Source: Vicinamibacteria bacterium (GTDB taxonomy: Bacteria > Acidobacteriota > Vicinamibacteria > Fen-336). Taken from it: a stretch of DNA of 50,075 nt. Of the stretch, positions 37,534-45,600 are shown piece by piece (the first letter of the stretch is position 1; each line of letters opens with the position of its first letter). The notes beneath the pieces are model-generated. The model was given only the letters and a program-made list of their open reading frames with translations. It was not told the DNA's origin and did not search any database. The DNA is taken from positions 1 through 50,075 of the forward strand of contig JAMQGV010000011.1 in NCBI GenBank assembly GCA_025994075.1, in the 5' to 3' direction. Made by a program: the position numbers and the translations under genes.

Positions 37534-38178
37534 TCAGCGCAGCCCGGCGAGGGCCTCGAGCGCGATCCGCGCGTGCAGGCTGTCGGCGGGCGCCAGCGCC
37601 AGCACCCGCAGCAGGTCGGTGCGCGCCTCGGCACGGCGCTGGAGCTGGATCAGCAGGAAGCCGCGCTGGAACAGCGCGTCGACGTGGCCCGGGTCGCGCT
37701 CGAGCGCGCGCCCGAGGCAGCTCAGCGCGTCGTCGGGCCGGCCCGCGTTGACGAGGACGATGGCGGCCTCGAGCCAGGCCTTCGGGGCCGCGACGTCGGC
37801 CTCGTGGATCGAGCGCAGCAGCGCGCGGCCGCGCTCCACCAGCCCCCCGCGCAGCGCCTCGTCCGCCATCCGCGCGCGCAGCGCCAGGTTGGCCGGGTTG
37901 CGGTCGAGCAGGGCCTGAAGGTGGCCGAGCGCCTGCGCGGGCTGGCCCTGCGCCGCGTGGCAGCGGGCGATCTGCTCGTGGAGCGTCACCGTCAGCGGCT
38001 CGGGGACCTGGGAAAGCAGGGCCTCGTACCCGCGGCGGGCCTCGTCCCAGCGGCCGGCCACGAAGGCGCGATCGGCGGCCTCGATGCCCGCGGCCACGGC
38101 GAGGCGAGCCGGGTCCTCGGCCCACGGAGTCGGCGTCACGACCTGGAGCAGGAGCAGCAGCACGGCCGCGGCGGGCAT
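37534..38178 (-). CDS. Exported TPR-repeat protein
   Basis: 214 residues from ATG at 38178; longer readings upstream run antisense through mqnX and are not credible. A signal peptide (about 1-20) is followed by about four TPR units (about 28-205), with typical W-x-x-A-x-x-x-Y, G-x-x-x-x-A and A-x-x-x-x-P spacing (for example ALERDPGHVDALFQRGFLLIQ). It is probably a periplasmic protein-protein scaffold. It shares a transcription unit with the membrane protein downstream and is divergent from mqnX. Confidence 0.75.
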   Translation of the reverse strand: MPAAAVLLLLLQVVTPTPWAEDPARLAVAAGIEAADRAFVAGRWDEARRGYEALLSQVPEPLTVTLHEQIARCHAAQGQPAQALGHLQALLDRNPANLALRARMADEALRGGLVERGRALLRSIHEADVAAPKAWLEAAIVLVNAGRPDDALSCLGRALERDPGHVDALFQRGFLLIQLQRRAEARTDLLRVLALAPADSLHARIALEALAGLR

Positions 38179-38186
38179 GGCCCATC

Positions 38187-38214
38187 TTGCCCGAGGTCGA
38201 GCCTTTGCTAGAGT
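38187..38214 (+). promoter_or_regulatory. Putative promoter of mqnX, leaderless
   Basis: TTGCCC (38187-38192), a 16-nt spacer ending in TGC, and TAGAGT (38209-38214). The hexamer ends 7 nt before the GTG of mqnX, so transcription would start at the start codon. Confidence 0.45.
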
Positions 38215-38221
38215 CGCCGGG

Positions 38222-39397
38222 GTGGAGCGGCTGCACGCGGGCTGGGTCGTGCCGGTGGTCGGACCGCCGCTGCGCGACGGGGTGGTCGCCGTCGACGGCG
38301 GCCGCGTGGCGTGGATCGGGCCCCTGGGCGAGGGCCCGGCCGGGGAAGACGTCGACCTCGGGCCCGGCGTCCTGCTGCCGGGCTTCGTGAACGCCCACAC
38401 CCACCTCGAGCTGTCGCACCTCGCCGGCGTGGTGGGGCCGGCCCCGTTCGTGCCGTGGGTGCGCGCGCTGATCGCGGCCCGGTCGGGGGACACGGCCGAC
38501 GTCGTGCGCTCCGCCGCGCGGATGGCGATGGCGGCGGCGGCGGCATCGGGCACGGCCGCGGTGGGCGACGTCTCGAACGGGCTGCAGCACCTCGCGGACC
38601 TCGCCCGGTCGCGCCTGCGCGCCGTCGTCTTCCACGAGCTGATCGGCTGGGACCCCGCCCGCGCCGAGGAGGCCCTCGCCTGGTCGCAGGCGCGGCGCGC
38701 GGAGCTGGACCCGCAGCCGGGCGTCGAAGTGCGGCCCGCCGCGCACGCGCCGTACTCCTGCTCTCCGCGGCTGCTGGCGCTGATGGCCGCGGCCGGCGGT
38801 CCGGCGGCGATCCACCTCGCGGAGTCGGCGGCGGAGACGCGCTTCCTGGCCGACGGCGGCGGCGAGTTCGCGGCGTTCCTCGCGGAGCGCGGGCTCGGCC
38901 ACGTCGCCTTCGCGGGGGGCGCCCGCTCGCCGGTCGACCACGCCGAGGCGTGCGGCATCCTGCACCCGGGGCTGGTGATCGCCCACGGCGTGCAGACTGA
39001 GGCCGCCGACCACGCGCTGCTGGCCCGGCGCGGCGTGCACGTCGCCCTGTGCCCGCGCAGCAACCTCGCGCTGGGCAACGGGCTGCCGCCGCTGCCCGGG
39101 CTGCTCGCGGCCGGCGTGAAGGTGTGCCTCGGCACCGACAGCCTTGCCAGCAGCCCGAGCCTGGACCTGCTCTCGGAGGCCGTCGAACTGCACCGCGCCT
39201 TCCCGGCGGTCGATCCCGCGGTTCTGGTGCGAGCGGCGACGGTGGGCGGCGCGGAGGCGCTGGGGCTCGCGGACCACGGCCGGATCGGCCCCGGTGCCCG
39301 GGCCGCCTTCGCGTACGTGGCCGCCGAACGGCCGCCCTCGGAGCCCCTCGCGCACGTGCTGTCGGGCGCCTCGGCGACGGGCCTGTTCTACGACTGA
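38222..39397 (+). CDS. mqnX: Amidohydrolase, probable aminodeoxyfutalosine deaminase
   Basis: 391 residues from GTG at 38222. It is a metal-dependent amidohydrolase of the TrzN/AtzA type: the HxH motif in GFVNAHTHLELSHL (His59, His61), a later His and Glu in AIHLAESAAE, a His in VIAHGVQT, and the metal Asp in CLGTDSLAS. In menaquinone clusters such proteins deaminate aminodeoxyfutalosine to futalosine (MqnX). That role is inferred from family plus its place just before mqnP and ubiE; a general aminohydrolase is the alternative. No Shine-Dalgarno is seen. Confidence 0.8.
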   Translation: MERLHAGWVVPVVGPPLRDGVVAVDGGRVAWIGPLGEGPAGEDVDLGPGVLLPGFVNAHTHLELSHLAGVVGPAPFVPWVRALIAARSGDTADVVRSAARMAMAAAAASGTAAVGDVSNGLQHLADLARSRLRAVVFHELIGWDPARAEEALAWSQARRAELDPQPGVEVRPAAHAPYSCSPRLLALMAAAGGPAAIHLAESAAETRFLADGGGEFAAFLAERGLGHVAFAGGARSPVDHAEACGILHPGLVIAHGVQTEAADHALLARRGVHVALCPRSNLALGNGLPPLPGLLAAGVKVCLGTDSLASSPSLDLLSEAVELHRAFPAVDPAVLVRAATVGGAEALGLADHGRIGPGARAAFAYVAAERPPSEPLAHVLSGASATGLFYD

Positions 39398-39453
39398 GGC
39401 CCGCCCGGCGTGGAGCCGGGGCGCCCGTAGAATGCCGCCGGGAGGTCCCACGC

Positions 39454-40311
39454 TTGTTCGAGCGCGTCGTCACCTACGGCCGGATGATCAAGTTCTCGCA
39501 CTCGGTGTTCGCGCTGCCGTTCGCGTTGGCCTCGGCCGCGCTCGCGGCGCGCGAGGGCGGCGCGACGCTGGCCCAGGTCGGCTGGATCGTGGTGGCGATG
39601 GTCGGCGCCCGCAGCGCCGCGATGGGCTTCAACCGCCTGGCCGACCAGGAGATCGACGCCCGCAACCCGCGCACCGCGGGGCGCGAGCTGCCGGCCGGCA
39701 AGCTGCGCCGCGGCGAGGTGTGGGCCTTCGTGCTGCTCTCCGCGGGAGCGCTGGTGCTGGCGGCCGCGATGCTGAATCCGCTGTGCCTCGTGCTGTCGCC
39801 GGTGGCGCTCGCGATCGTGTTCGGCTACTCGTACGCGAAGCGCTTCACGGCGCTGGCCCACGTCGTGCTGGGCCTGGCGCTGGCGATCGCGCCGGTCGGG
39901 GCCTGGCTCGCCCTGCGCGGCGAGTTCGCGCTGCCGCCGATCGCGCTGGCGCTGGCGGTGATGTTCTGGGTCGCCGGCTTCGACGTGATCTACGCCTGCC
40001 AGGACGCGGCCTTCGACCGCGAGCAGGGGCTGCACTCGCTGCCTGCCCGGCTGGGGGTGGCGAACGCGCTGCGGCTGGCCCGCGGCTTCCACGTGCTGGC
40101 GGTCGCGGCCCTGGCGGCGGTGCCGTTCCTGGTCCCGCTGCACCCGCTCTACTGGGGCGGGCTGGCGGGCGTCGTGGCGCTGCTCGGCTGGGAGCACTCG
40201 CTGGTCCGCGCCGACGACCTCTCGCGGGTCGACGCCGCCTTCTTCACGCTCAACGGCTGGGTCAGCGTGGGCTACCTGGCGACCGTGCTGCTCGCGCTGC
40301 GGCTCCTATAA
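39454..40311 (+). CDS. mqnP: UbiA-family prenyltransferase of menaquinone synthesis
   Basis: 285 residues from TTG at 39454, preceded by GGGAGG; a TAGAAT hexamer (39428-39433) may be its -10. It is an integral membrane enzyme with about eight helices and the two Asp-rich motifs of the family, NRLADQEID (Asn60, Asp64, Asp68) and YACQDAAFDREQG. It would attach the polyprenyl tail to 1,4-dihydroxy-6-naphthoate (MqnP) rather than 4-hydroxybenzoate, judged by its mqn neighbours. UbiA itself is the alternative by sequence alone. Confidence 0.88.
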   Translation: MFERVVTYGRMIKFSHSVFALPFALASAALAAREGGATLAQVGWIVVAMVGARSAAMGFNRLADQEIDARNPRTAGRELPAGKLRRGEVWAFVLLSAGALVLAAAMLNPLCLVLSPVALAIVFGYSYAKRFTALAHVVLGLALAIAPVGAWLALRGEFALPPIALALAVMFWVAGFDVIYACQDAAFDREQGLHSLPARLGVANALRLARGFHVLAVAALAAVPFLVPLHPLYWGGLAGVVALLGWEHSLVRADDLSRVDAAFFTLNGWVSVGYLATVLLALRLL

Positions 40312-40312
40312 T
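40307..40312 (+). promoter_or_regulatory. Consensus -10 (TATAAT) before ubiE/menG
   Basis: A perfect TATAAT spanning the stop of mqnP, 9 nt before the GTG at 40322. No clear -35 and no SD. It suggests an internal promoter giving a (nearly) leaderless ubiE mRNA. Confidence 0.45.
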
Positions 40313-40321
40313 CGCGCTCCC

Positions 40322-41047
40322 GTGACCGCGCCGACGCCGGGCAACCCCGAGAAGACCGCCGTGCGCGCGATGTTCGACCGCATCGCGCCGCGCTACGACC
40401 TGCTCAACCGCCTGCTCTCCGCCGGCACCGACGTGCGCTGGCGGCGCCGGGCGGTCGACCTGCTCGGGCTCGGCCCCGACGCGCGCGTGCTCGACCTGTG
40501 CACCGGCACGGCCGACCTGCTGCTCGAGGCGCTGTCGCGTTCGCCCGGCCGCCGCGGCACCGGCGTCGACCTCTCGACGCAGATGCTCGTGCGCGGCGTG
40601 GAGAAGGTGCGGGCGCAGGCGGGAGAGCGCGGCCAGCTCGCGGCCGGCGACGCCGAGCGGCTGCCGCTGCGCAGCGGATTGTTCGACGGCGCGCTGGTGT
40701 CGTTCGGCATCCGCAACGTCGGCGATCCCGTGGCGGCGCTGCGCGAGGTGTCGCGGGTGCTGAAGCCGGGCGCGCCGCTGGTCGTGCTCGAGTTCTCGAT
40801 GCCCGCGGGACTGCTGGGCGTGCTGTACCGGTTCTACTTCCGGCAGGTGCTGCCGCGGGTCGGGGGCCTGATCAGCGGCGACCCCTCGGCCTACCGCTAC
40901 CTGCCGGCGTCCGTCGCCAAGTTCGCGACGCCCGAGGCCTTCCAGGCGCTGCTCGCCGAGGCCGGTTTCGTGGAGCTGTCGCGGCGCAAGCTGACCTTCG
41001 GCATCGCGCACCTGTGGAGGGGCATCCGCCCCGGGGAGACCCGATGA
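40322..41047 (+). CDS. ubiE: Demethylmenaquinone methyltransferase (UbiE/MenG)
   Basis: 241 residues from GTG at 40322. It is a class I SAM methyltransferase: the family start VRAMFDRIAPRYDLLNRLLSAG, motif I VLDLCTGTADLLLEAL, ALVSFGIRNV, LREVSRVLKPGAPLVVLEFS and YRYLPASVAKF are all present. It makes menaquinone from demethylmenaquinone, the last step. It follows mqnP by 10 nt, and its stop overlaps the GAF gene as ATGA. With no ubiquinone genes around, menaquinone is the expected substrate. Confidence 0.93.
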   Translation: MTAPTPGNPEKTAVRAMFDRIAPRYDLLNRLLSAGTDVRWRRRAVDLLGLGPDARVLDLCTGTADLLLEALSRSPGRRGTGVDLSTQMLVRGVEKVRAQAGERGQLAAGDAERLPLRSGLFDGALVSFGIRNVGDPVAALREVSRVLKPGAPLVVLEFSMPAGLLGVLYRFYFRQVLPRVGGLISGDPSAYRYLPASVAKFATPEAFQALLAEAGFVELSRRKLTFGIAHLWRGIRPGETR

Positions 41048-42069
41048 GCCTGGCCGAGAGCCTGAAGCGCACCGTGGCCCGGCTGCGCCCGCACCGCGAG
41101 GCGCTGCTCGAGTCGTGGGTGCAGGCGATGGGCATCGGTCCCGAGGCGCCGGCCGAGGGCTGGCGGCCGTTCTGCGCGGCGCGCCTCGACGCGCTCTTCG
41201 TCCGGCTGGAAGCAGGCGAGCTCGAGGAGCTGCTGGAGGAAGAAGCCGCCGCGGCCGAGGAGAGCGTGCGCGACGCGGTCAGCTACAACCCGTTCGCGCT
41301 GGCGATCCGCGCGTTCGACGGCTGCTGCCTGCCGTTCCTGCTCGCGTCGTGTCCCGACAAGGACAGCCTCGGCGACGCGCTGCTGGCGCTCGACGAGCTC
41401 GGCAACCGGCGGCTGGAGGCGGTGATCCAGGCCCACGAGGAAGAAGCGCAGCGGCGGGTGGCCGAAGCGGAGGACCAGGCGGCGCAGGCGGCGGAGCGCG
41501 CCCGCGAGCTGGCGCACGCCAACGCCGAACTGGCCCGCGCCCAGGCCCGCGCCCAGCGCCGCGCCGACCAGATCGCGACGCTCGCGAACGTCGCCCGGCA
41601 GATCGCGGGCGTGCTCGACCCGGAGACGCTGCTGGCCGAGGCGGCCCAGGCGATCCAGGCCGGCGCCGGCATGCGCTACGTCGCGGTGGTCGTGCTCGAC
41701 CACGAGGGCGTGCTGGTGGGGCGCTGGGCCGCGCGCAGCGGCGTCGACCGCCGCGGCAAGGGCCGCATGCAGGGGCCGGCGGGCGGCATCATCGGCCGCG
41801 CCCTGCGCAAGCGGGCGCCGCAGGTGTCGGCGGACGTGGAGCTCGACCCCCACTACCACCCGGACGTGCCGGGCACCCGCTCGGAGATGGTCGTGCCGCT
41901 GCTCGAGGAGGGCGAGGCGATCGGCGCGCTCGACTTCCAGAGCGACCAGCCCGGCGCGTTCGACCTCGACGACGTGGCGGCCGCCGAGGCGGTCGCGGAC
42001 TTCGTGGTGATCGCGCTGCGCAACGCGCGCCTCGTGCAGGACCTGCGCCGCAGCTCGCAGCGCAACTAG
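41044..42069 (+). CDS. GAF-domain sensor protein with RsbRD-like N-terminus
   Basis: 341 residues from ATG at 41044. The N-terminal part (about 1-125) is all-helical and starts LRPHREALLESWVQAM, resembling the RsbRD N-terminal sensor domain of histidine kinases and stressosome proteins. A charged coiled coil (about 128-178) leads to a GAF domain (about 185-335) with LADVARQI-like entry, SEMVVPLLEEGEAIGALDFQS and an ALRNARL end helix. No kinase, cyclase or phosphatase output domain follows. Coupling to ubiE by ATGA suggests a link to quinone or redox state, but this is inference. Cys residues CC at about 99-100 could be redox-active. Confidence 0.75.
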   Translation: MSLAESLKRTVARLRPHREALLESWVQAMGIGPEAPAEGWRPFCAARLDALFVRLEAGELEELLEEEAAAAEESVRDAVSYNPFALAIRAFDGCCLPFLLASCPDKDSLGDALLALDELGNRRLEAVIQAHEEEAQRRVAEAEDQAAQAAERARELAHANAELARAQARAQRRADQIATLANVARQIAGVLDPETLLAEAAQAIQAGAGMRYVAVVVLDHEGVLVGRWAARSGVDRRGKGRMQGPAGGIIGRALRKRAPQVSADVELDPHYHPDVPGTRSEMVVPLLEEGEAIGALDFQSDQPGAFDLDDVAAAEAVADFVVIALRNARLVQDLRRSSQRN

Positions 42070-42097
42070 CGGTTACCATCGGACGAGGAGGCTGCAC

Positions 42098-42592
42098 ATG
42101 AGGCGACGACTCGCGTTGCTCTCGGTGCTCGGCGGGCTGCTGGCCGGCGGAGCGGGAGCGCAGGACGTGGCGGCCGGGATCGGCCACTTCGAGGCGGGGC
42201 GCTACGCCGAGGCGGAGGCCGCGCTGCGCGGCGCCGCCGGCGCGGACGCGCGCGGTTACCTTGCCGCTGCCGTGGCGAAGCTAAAGCGCTACGAGGAGGC
42301 CGAAGGCCTCGCGACAGCAGTGCTGAAGGAAGCGGCGACCGAGCCGATGGCGGTCGCGGCGCTGGGCGAGGCGCTGGTCGCGCAGAAGAAGTACGACGCC
42401 GCCGCAGAGCGGATGAGCGCCGCGCTCGGCGCCCGCGGGGATCTCGCCTACGCCTACTACTGGCGGGGGCAGGCGTTCAACAACAAGAAGATGCCCGACC
42501 GCATGGTGGCCGACTTCGAGAGCTTCCTGAAGCTGGCCCCGAAGGCGCCCGAAGCGCCGCTCGTCCAGCAGTTGCTCGCCGCGCTGCGCTGA
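42098..42592 (+). CDS. Small exported TPR-like protein
   Basis: 164 residues from ATG at 42098 with GAGGAGG upstream and a TACCAT -10 candidate (42074-42079). Signal peptide about 1-22 (ending GAGAQ^D). Residues 25-160 hold about four TPR-like helical pairs (HFEAGRYAEAEAALRGAAG, YYWRGQAFNNKKMPDRMV). Likely a periplasmic scaffold or assembly factor. It is convergent with the TamB-Omp85 fusion gene, stops 13 nt apart; a functional link is possible but unproven. Confidence 0.75.
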   Translation: MRRRLALLSVLGGLLAGGAGAQDVAAGIGHFEAGRYAEAEAALRGAAGADARGYLAAAVAKLKRYEEAEGLATAVLKEAATEPMAVAALGEALVAQKKYDAAAERMSAALGARGDLAYAYYWRGQAFNNKKMPDRMVADFESFLKLAPKAPEAPLVQQLLAALR

Positions 42593-42605
42593 GCGCGGGA
42601 GACCG

Positions 42606-45600
42606 CTAGAACGCCTGGCCGAGGCTGAAGTGGAGGCGCCAGGGCTTCTCGCCCGGGCGCCTCCCCAGCGGCCACGCGACGTCCAGCCGCAGCACCCCGA
42701 CCGCCGACTGGTAGCGCAGCCCCGCGCCGAGCGCGTGGCGCAGGTCGAAGCGCATCTCGTCGACCGCGGGCCACACCTGGCCCGCGTCCCAGAACGCGAC
42801 GGCCCCGAAGCCGGCGGGGCCGCGGTAGCGCAGTTCCTGGTTGAAGACGAGCACGGCCTCGCCGCCGGCGGGGTCGCCGAAGAAGTCGCGCGGGCCCAAC
42901 TCGTCCGTGCCGAAACCGCGCACGCTGTTGCCACCGCCGGCGCGGAAGCGCTCGGAGCTGCGCACCCGCTGCCCGCCGAGCCCCCAGGCGAGGCCCGCGC
43001 GCAGGCCCTGGGCCCAGGTCAGCGACGGCGACAAGGGGCGCGCCTCCAGCGCCTGGGCGTAGCCCTTGACGAACTCGAAGTCGGACCCGAGCGCCTCGCC
43101 GGCCCACTCGAACGTCGCGCTCAACAGCCGGCCCCGCCGCGGGTCGAGCAGGTCGTCGCGGGTGTCACGCAGCACCGAGAGGTCGAGGCCGGCGAGGTCG
43201 ATCGGCACGTTGACGAAGGTGCTGGTCAGGTGGCGGAACTCGTAGCCGTACTGGACGTCCCAGCGCCGGCCGAGCGGGATCGCGTGACGCAGCGCGAGGC
43301 TGCGCTCGCGGAACACGTTCTCGGCCCCGCCGACGAGCGGCAGGTCCTCCTCGCGGTCCGCCGCGCGCAGCGTGAGGCGGTCGCGGCCGTGCAGGAGCGA
43401 GGGCACGAACAGCGACGCCGCGGTCTCGCGGATGTCCGCACCGCGCCGGTGGCGGGCGCCGAGACCGGCCCCGAAGCCGCCGAGGTTGCGCAGCTCCGCG
43501 TCGACGACCACCGAGGCGCCTTCGTCCTGGTCCCAGCGCAGCTCGTACTGCCCGAAGAAACGGTCGCCCTCCTCGAGCGACAACCGCACCCGTCCCGGGT
43601 CGTCGGGGGAGAGCGAAGCGCTGGCCCGCGCGAAGATGCCGAGGTCGAGCACGCGCTGCTCGAGGGTCGCCAGTTGCCGCAGGTCGAGCGGCGCCCCCGC
43701 GCGCAGGTTCGCCTGCCGGCGCACCAGCCGCTCCCGCGTCCGCTCGAGGCCCTCGATCTCCAGCCCGCGCACGGTCACGGGCTCGCCTTCTTCGACCGTG
43801 ATCACCGCCACGGCGTCGGGGCCGTCGACCCGCCAGCGCGCGCCGACCCGGGCCGCAGGGTAACCGCGGCGGTAGTAGTCTGCCTGCAGCCGCGAGGCCG
43901 CGGCGTCGAGATCCTCGGGATGCCAGGCGGTGCCCGTCTTCAGCTCGAGCGCCTTGCGGGCCGCGGCCTCGTCCGCGACTCCCGCGAACTCGATCGCGGC
44001 CAGCCGCGCGCGCGGTCCTTCGGTGACCGGGACGGTGATGCGGAGCGCGGCTTGGCCTTCGACCTGCACCGGGCCGACCCGCGCCTGCAGGTGGCCGCGG
44101 TCCCCGTAGAGCGCGAGCAGCGCCTCCGCCGAGGCGGCCGGGTCGGCGAGCAGTGCGCCAGCGCCGCCTGCGGCCTCGAGCAGCGCCGATGCGGACACGA
44201 CCGACGCGCCGGGGAAGCGCACGTCGGCCCCGATCCGCGGGCCGGGGGTGACGGTGAAGCGGACGAGCCGTTCGCCGCCGTTGCCGGCTTCGGCACGGCC
44301 CTCCACGCGCGCCCGCAGGTGGCCGTCGCGGTGGAGGCGCGCCAGCAGCTTCGCTTCGCCGCGCGCGAGCAGGTCGCCTTCGTCGAGCGCCGCGCGCAGC
44401 AGGTCGTCGAGGCGGAGCGCGGCGGGCAGGCCCTCGACGCGGAGCGTGAAGCGAGGCCCCGGCCGCACCTCGAACACCGCGAGCGCCCCGTCGAGCGTCG
44501 CCTCGACCTCGGCTTCGACGTGGCCGAGCCGGCGCAGTTCTTCGCGCGCGCGATCCGCGGCGTCCTGGAGCTGCCAGATCGTGCGCCGGGCCCCGACAGG
44601 CTGCTCGAGCGCGCGCGCCGCCGCAGCCGCGCCAGGAGGCAGCTCGCCGTCCAGGCGCACGCCCGCGAGCGTGACGCGGTCGTCGGCGGTCCGCTCGGTC
44701 CTCGGCCCGCCGCGCCGGAAGGTCTGTCCCGCGCCGGCGGCGAAGCCGCCGTCGTCGCGCCGCCGCCCGGAGACGTTCAGCTCGCCTGCGGCGCTGGCGT
44801 CGAAGATGCCGTCCAGGCCCAGCGCGACGCCGGGCTGCGCCCGCAGCTCGAGGTAGCGGGCATCGGCCGCCTTCAGGCTGGCCGAGTAGAGCAGGGTGGC
44901 CCACGGCGTCACCTGCTTGCCGACGGTGAGTCGGGCTCCGGCGTCGACCTGGCCCTCGCGGGCCACGAGTTCTGGCTGGATGCGCACCTCGTCGAGGCCG
45001 ATCGCCCGGACCTCGCGGCCGACCCGGCCCAGCAGCATCGCTGCGGCCTGGGCGCCGACCGCCGTCCGGCCCGCGGCCGCCCGGCTGTCGCCGGTGACGA
45101 GCAGGTTCAGCAGCTCCGATTCGGAGTAGCCGGGAGCGGCGAGCTCCACGCCGGGCGACTCCAGGCGGCCCGAGAGCGAGAGCCGCACCTCGGTCTCGCG
45201 GTTGCGCGCGGCGTCGCGCACGCGCTCGGCCGTGACGGCGTGGATCGCCAGCGTCGGATCCCATGTGCCCGCGTAGGTGAGTGCGCTCTGCGCGGCCGGG
45301 TCGATGCGGAACTCGCGACCCTGGAGGAAGACGCGTCCGCCCGGGCGCAGCCGGAAGGATCCCAGCGGCTCGGGAGCGAAAGCGCTGCCGCGGATGCGCA
45401 GGTCGCCGGTCGCCTGCAGCTCGCCGAGATCCGAGACCACCTGGATCGGCGCCTCGGCCCGCACCCGCAGGTCGAGGGCCACCGCGCGCAGCGCCTCCGA
45501 CGTGTCCGTCGCGACCGGGGCGGCCAGCGCTTCGTCCAGGTCGTAGCGGCCGCGGCTCGCGAGCACGTCGCCCGACAGCAGCCAGGAGGCCCCGCCGCCC

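Noticed and set aside
36117..37751. A 544-residue plus-strand frame opposite the membrane protein at 35898-37526
   Set aside because: Gln/Arg/Gly-rich translation without hydrophobic core or motif; the minus-strand reading gives a regular pattern of membrane helices.
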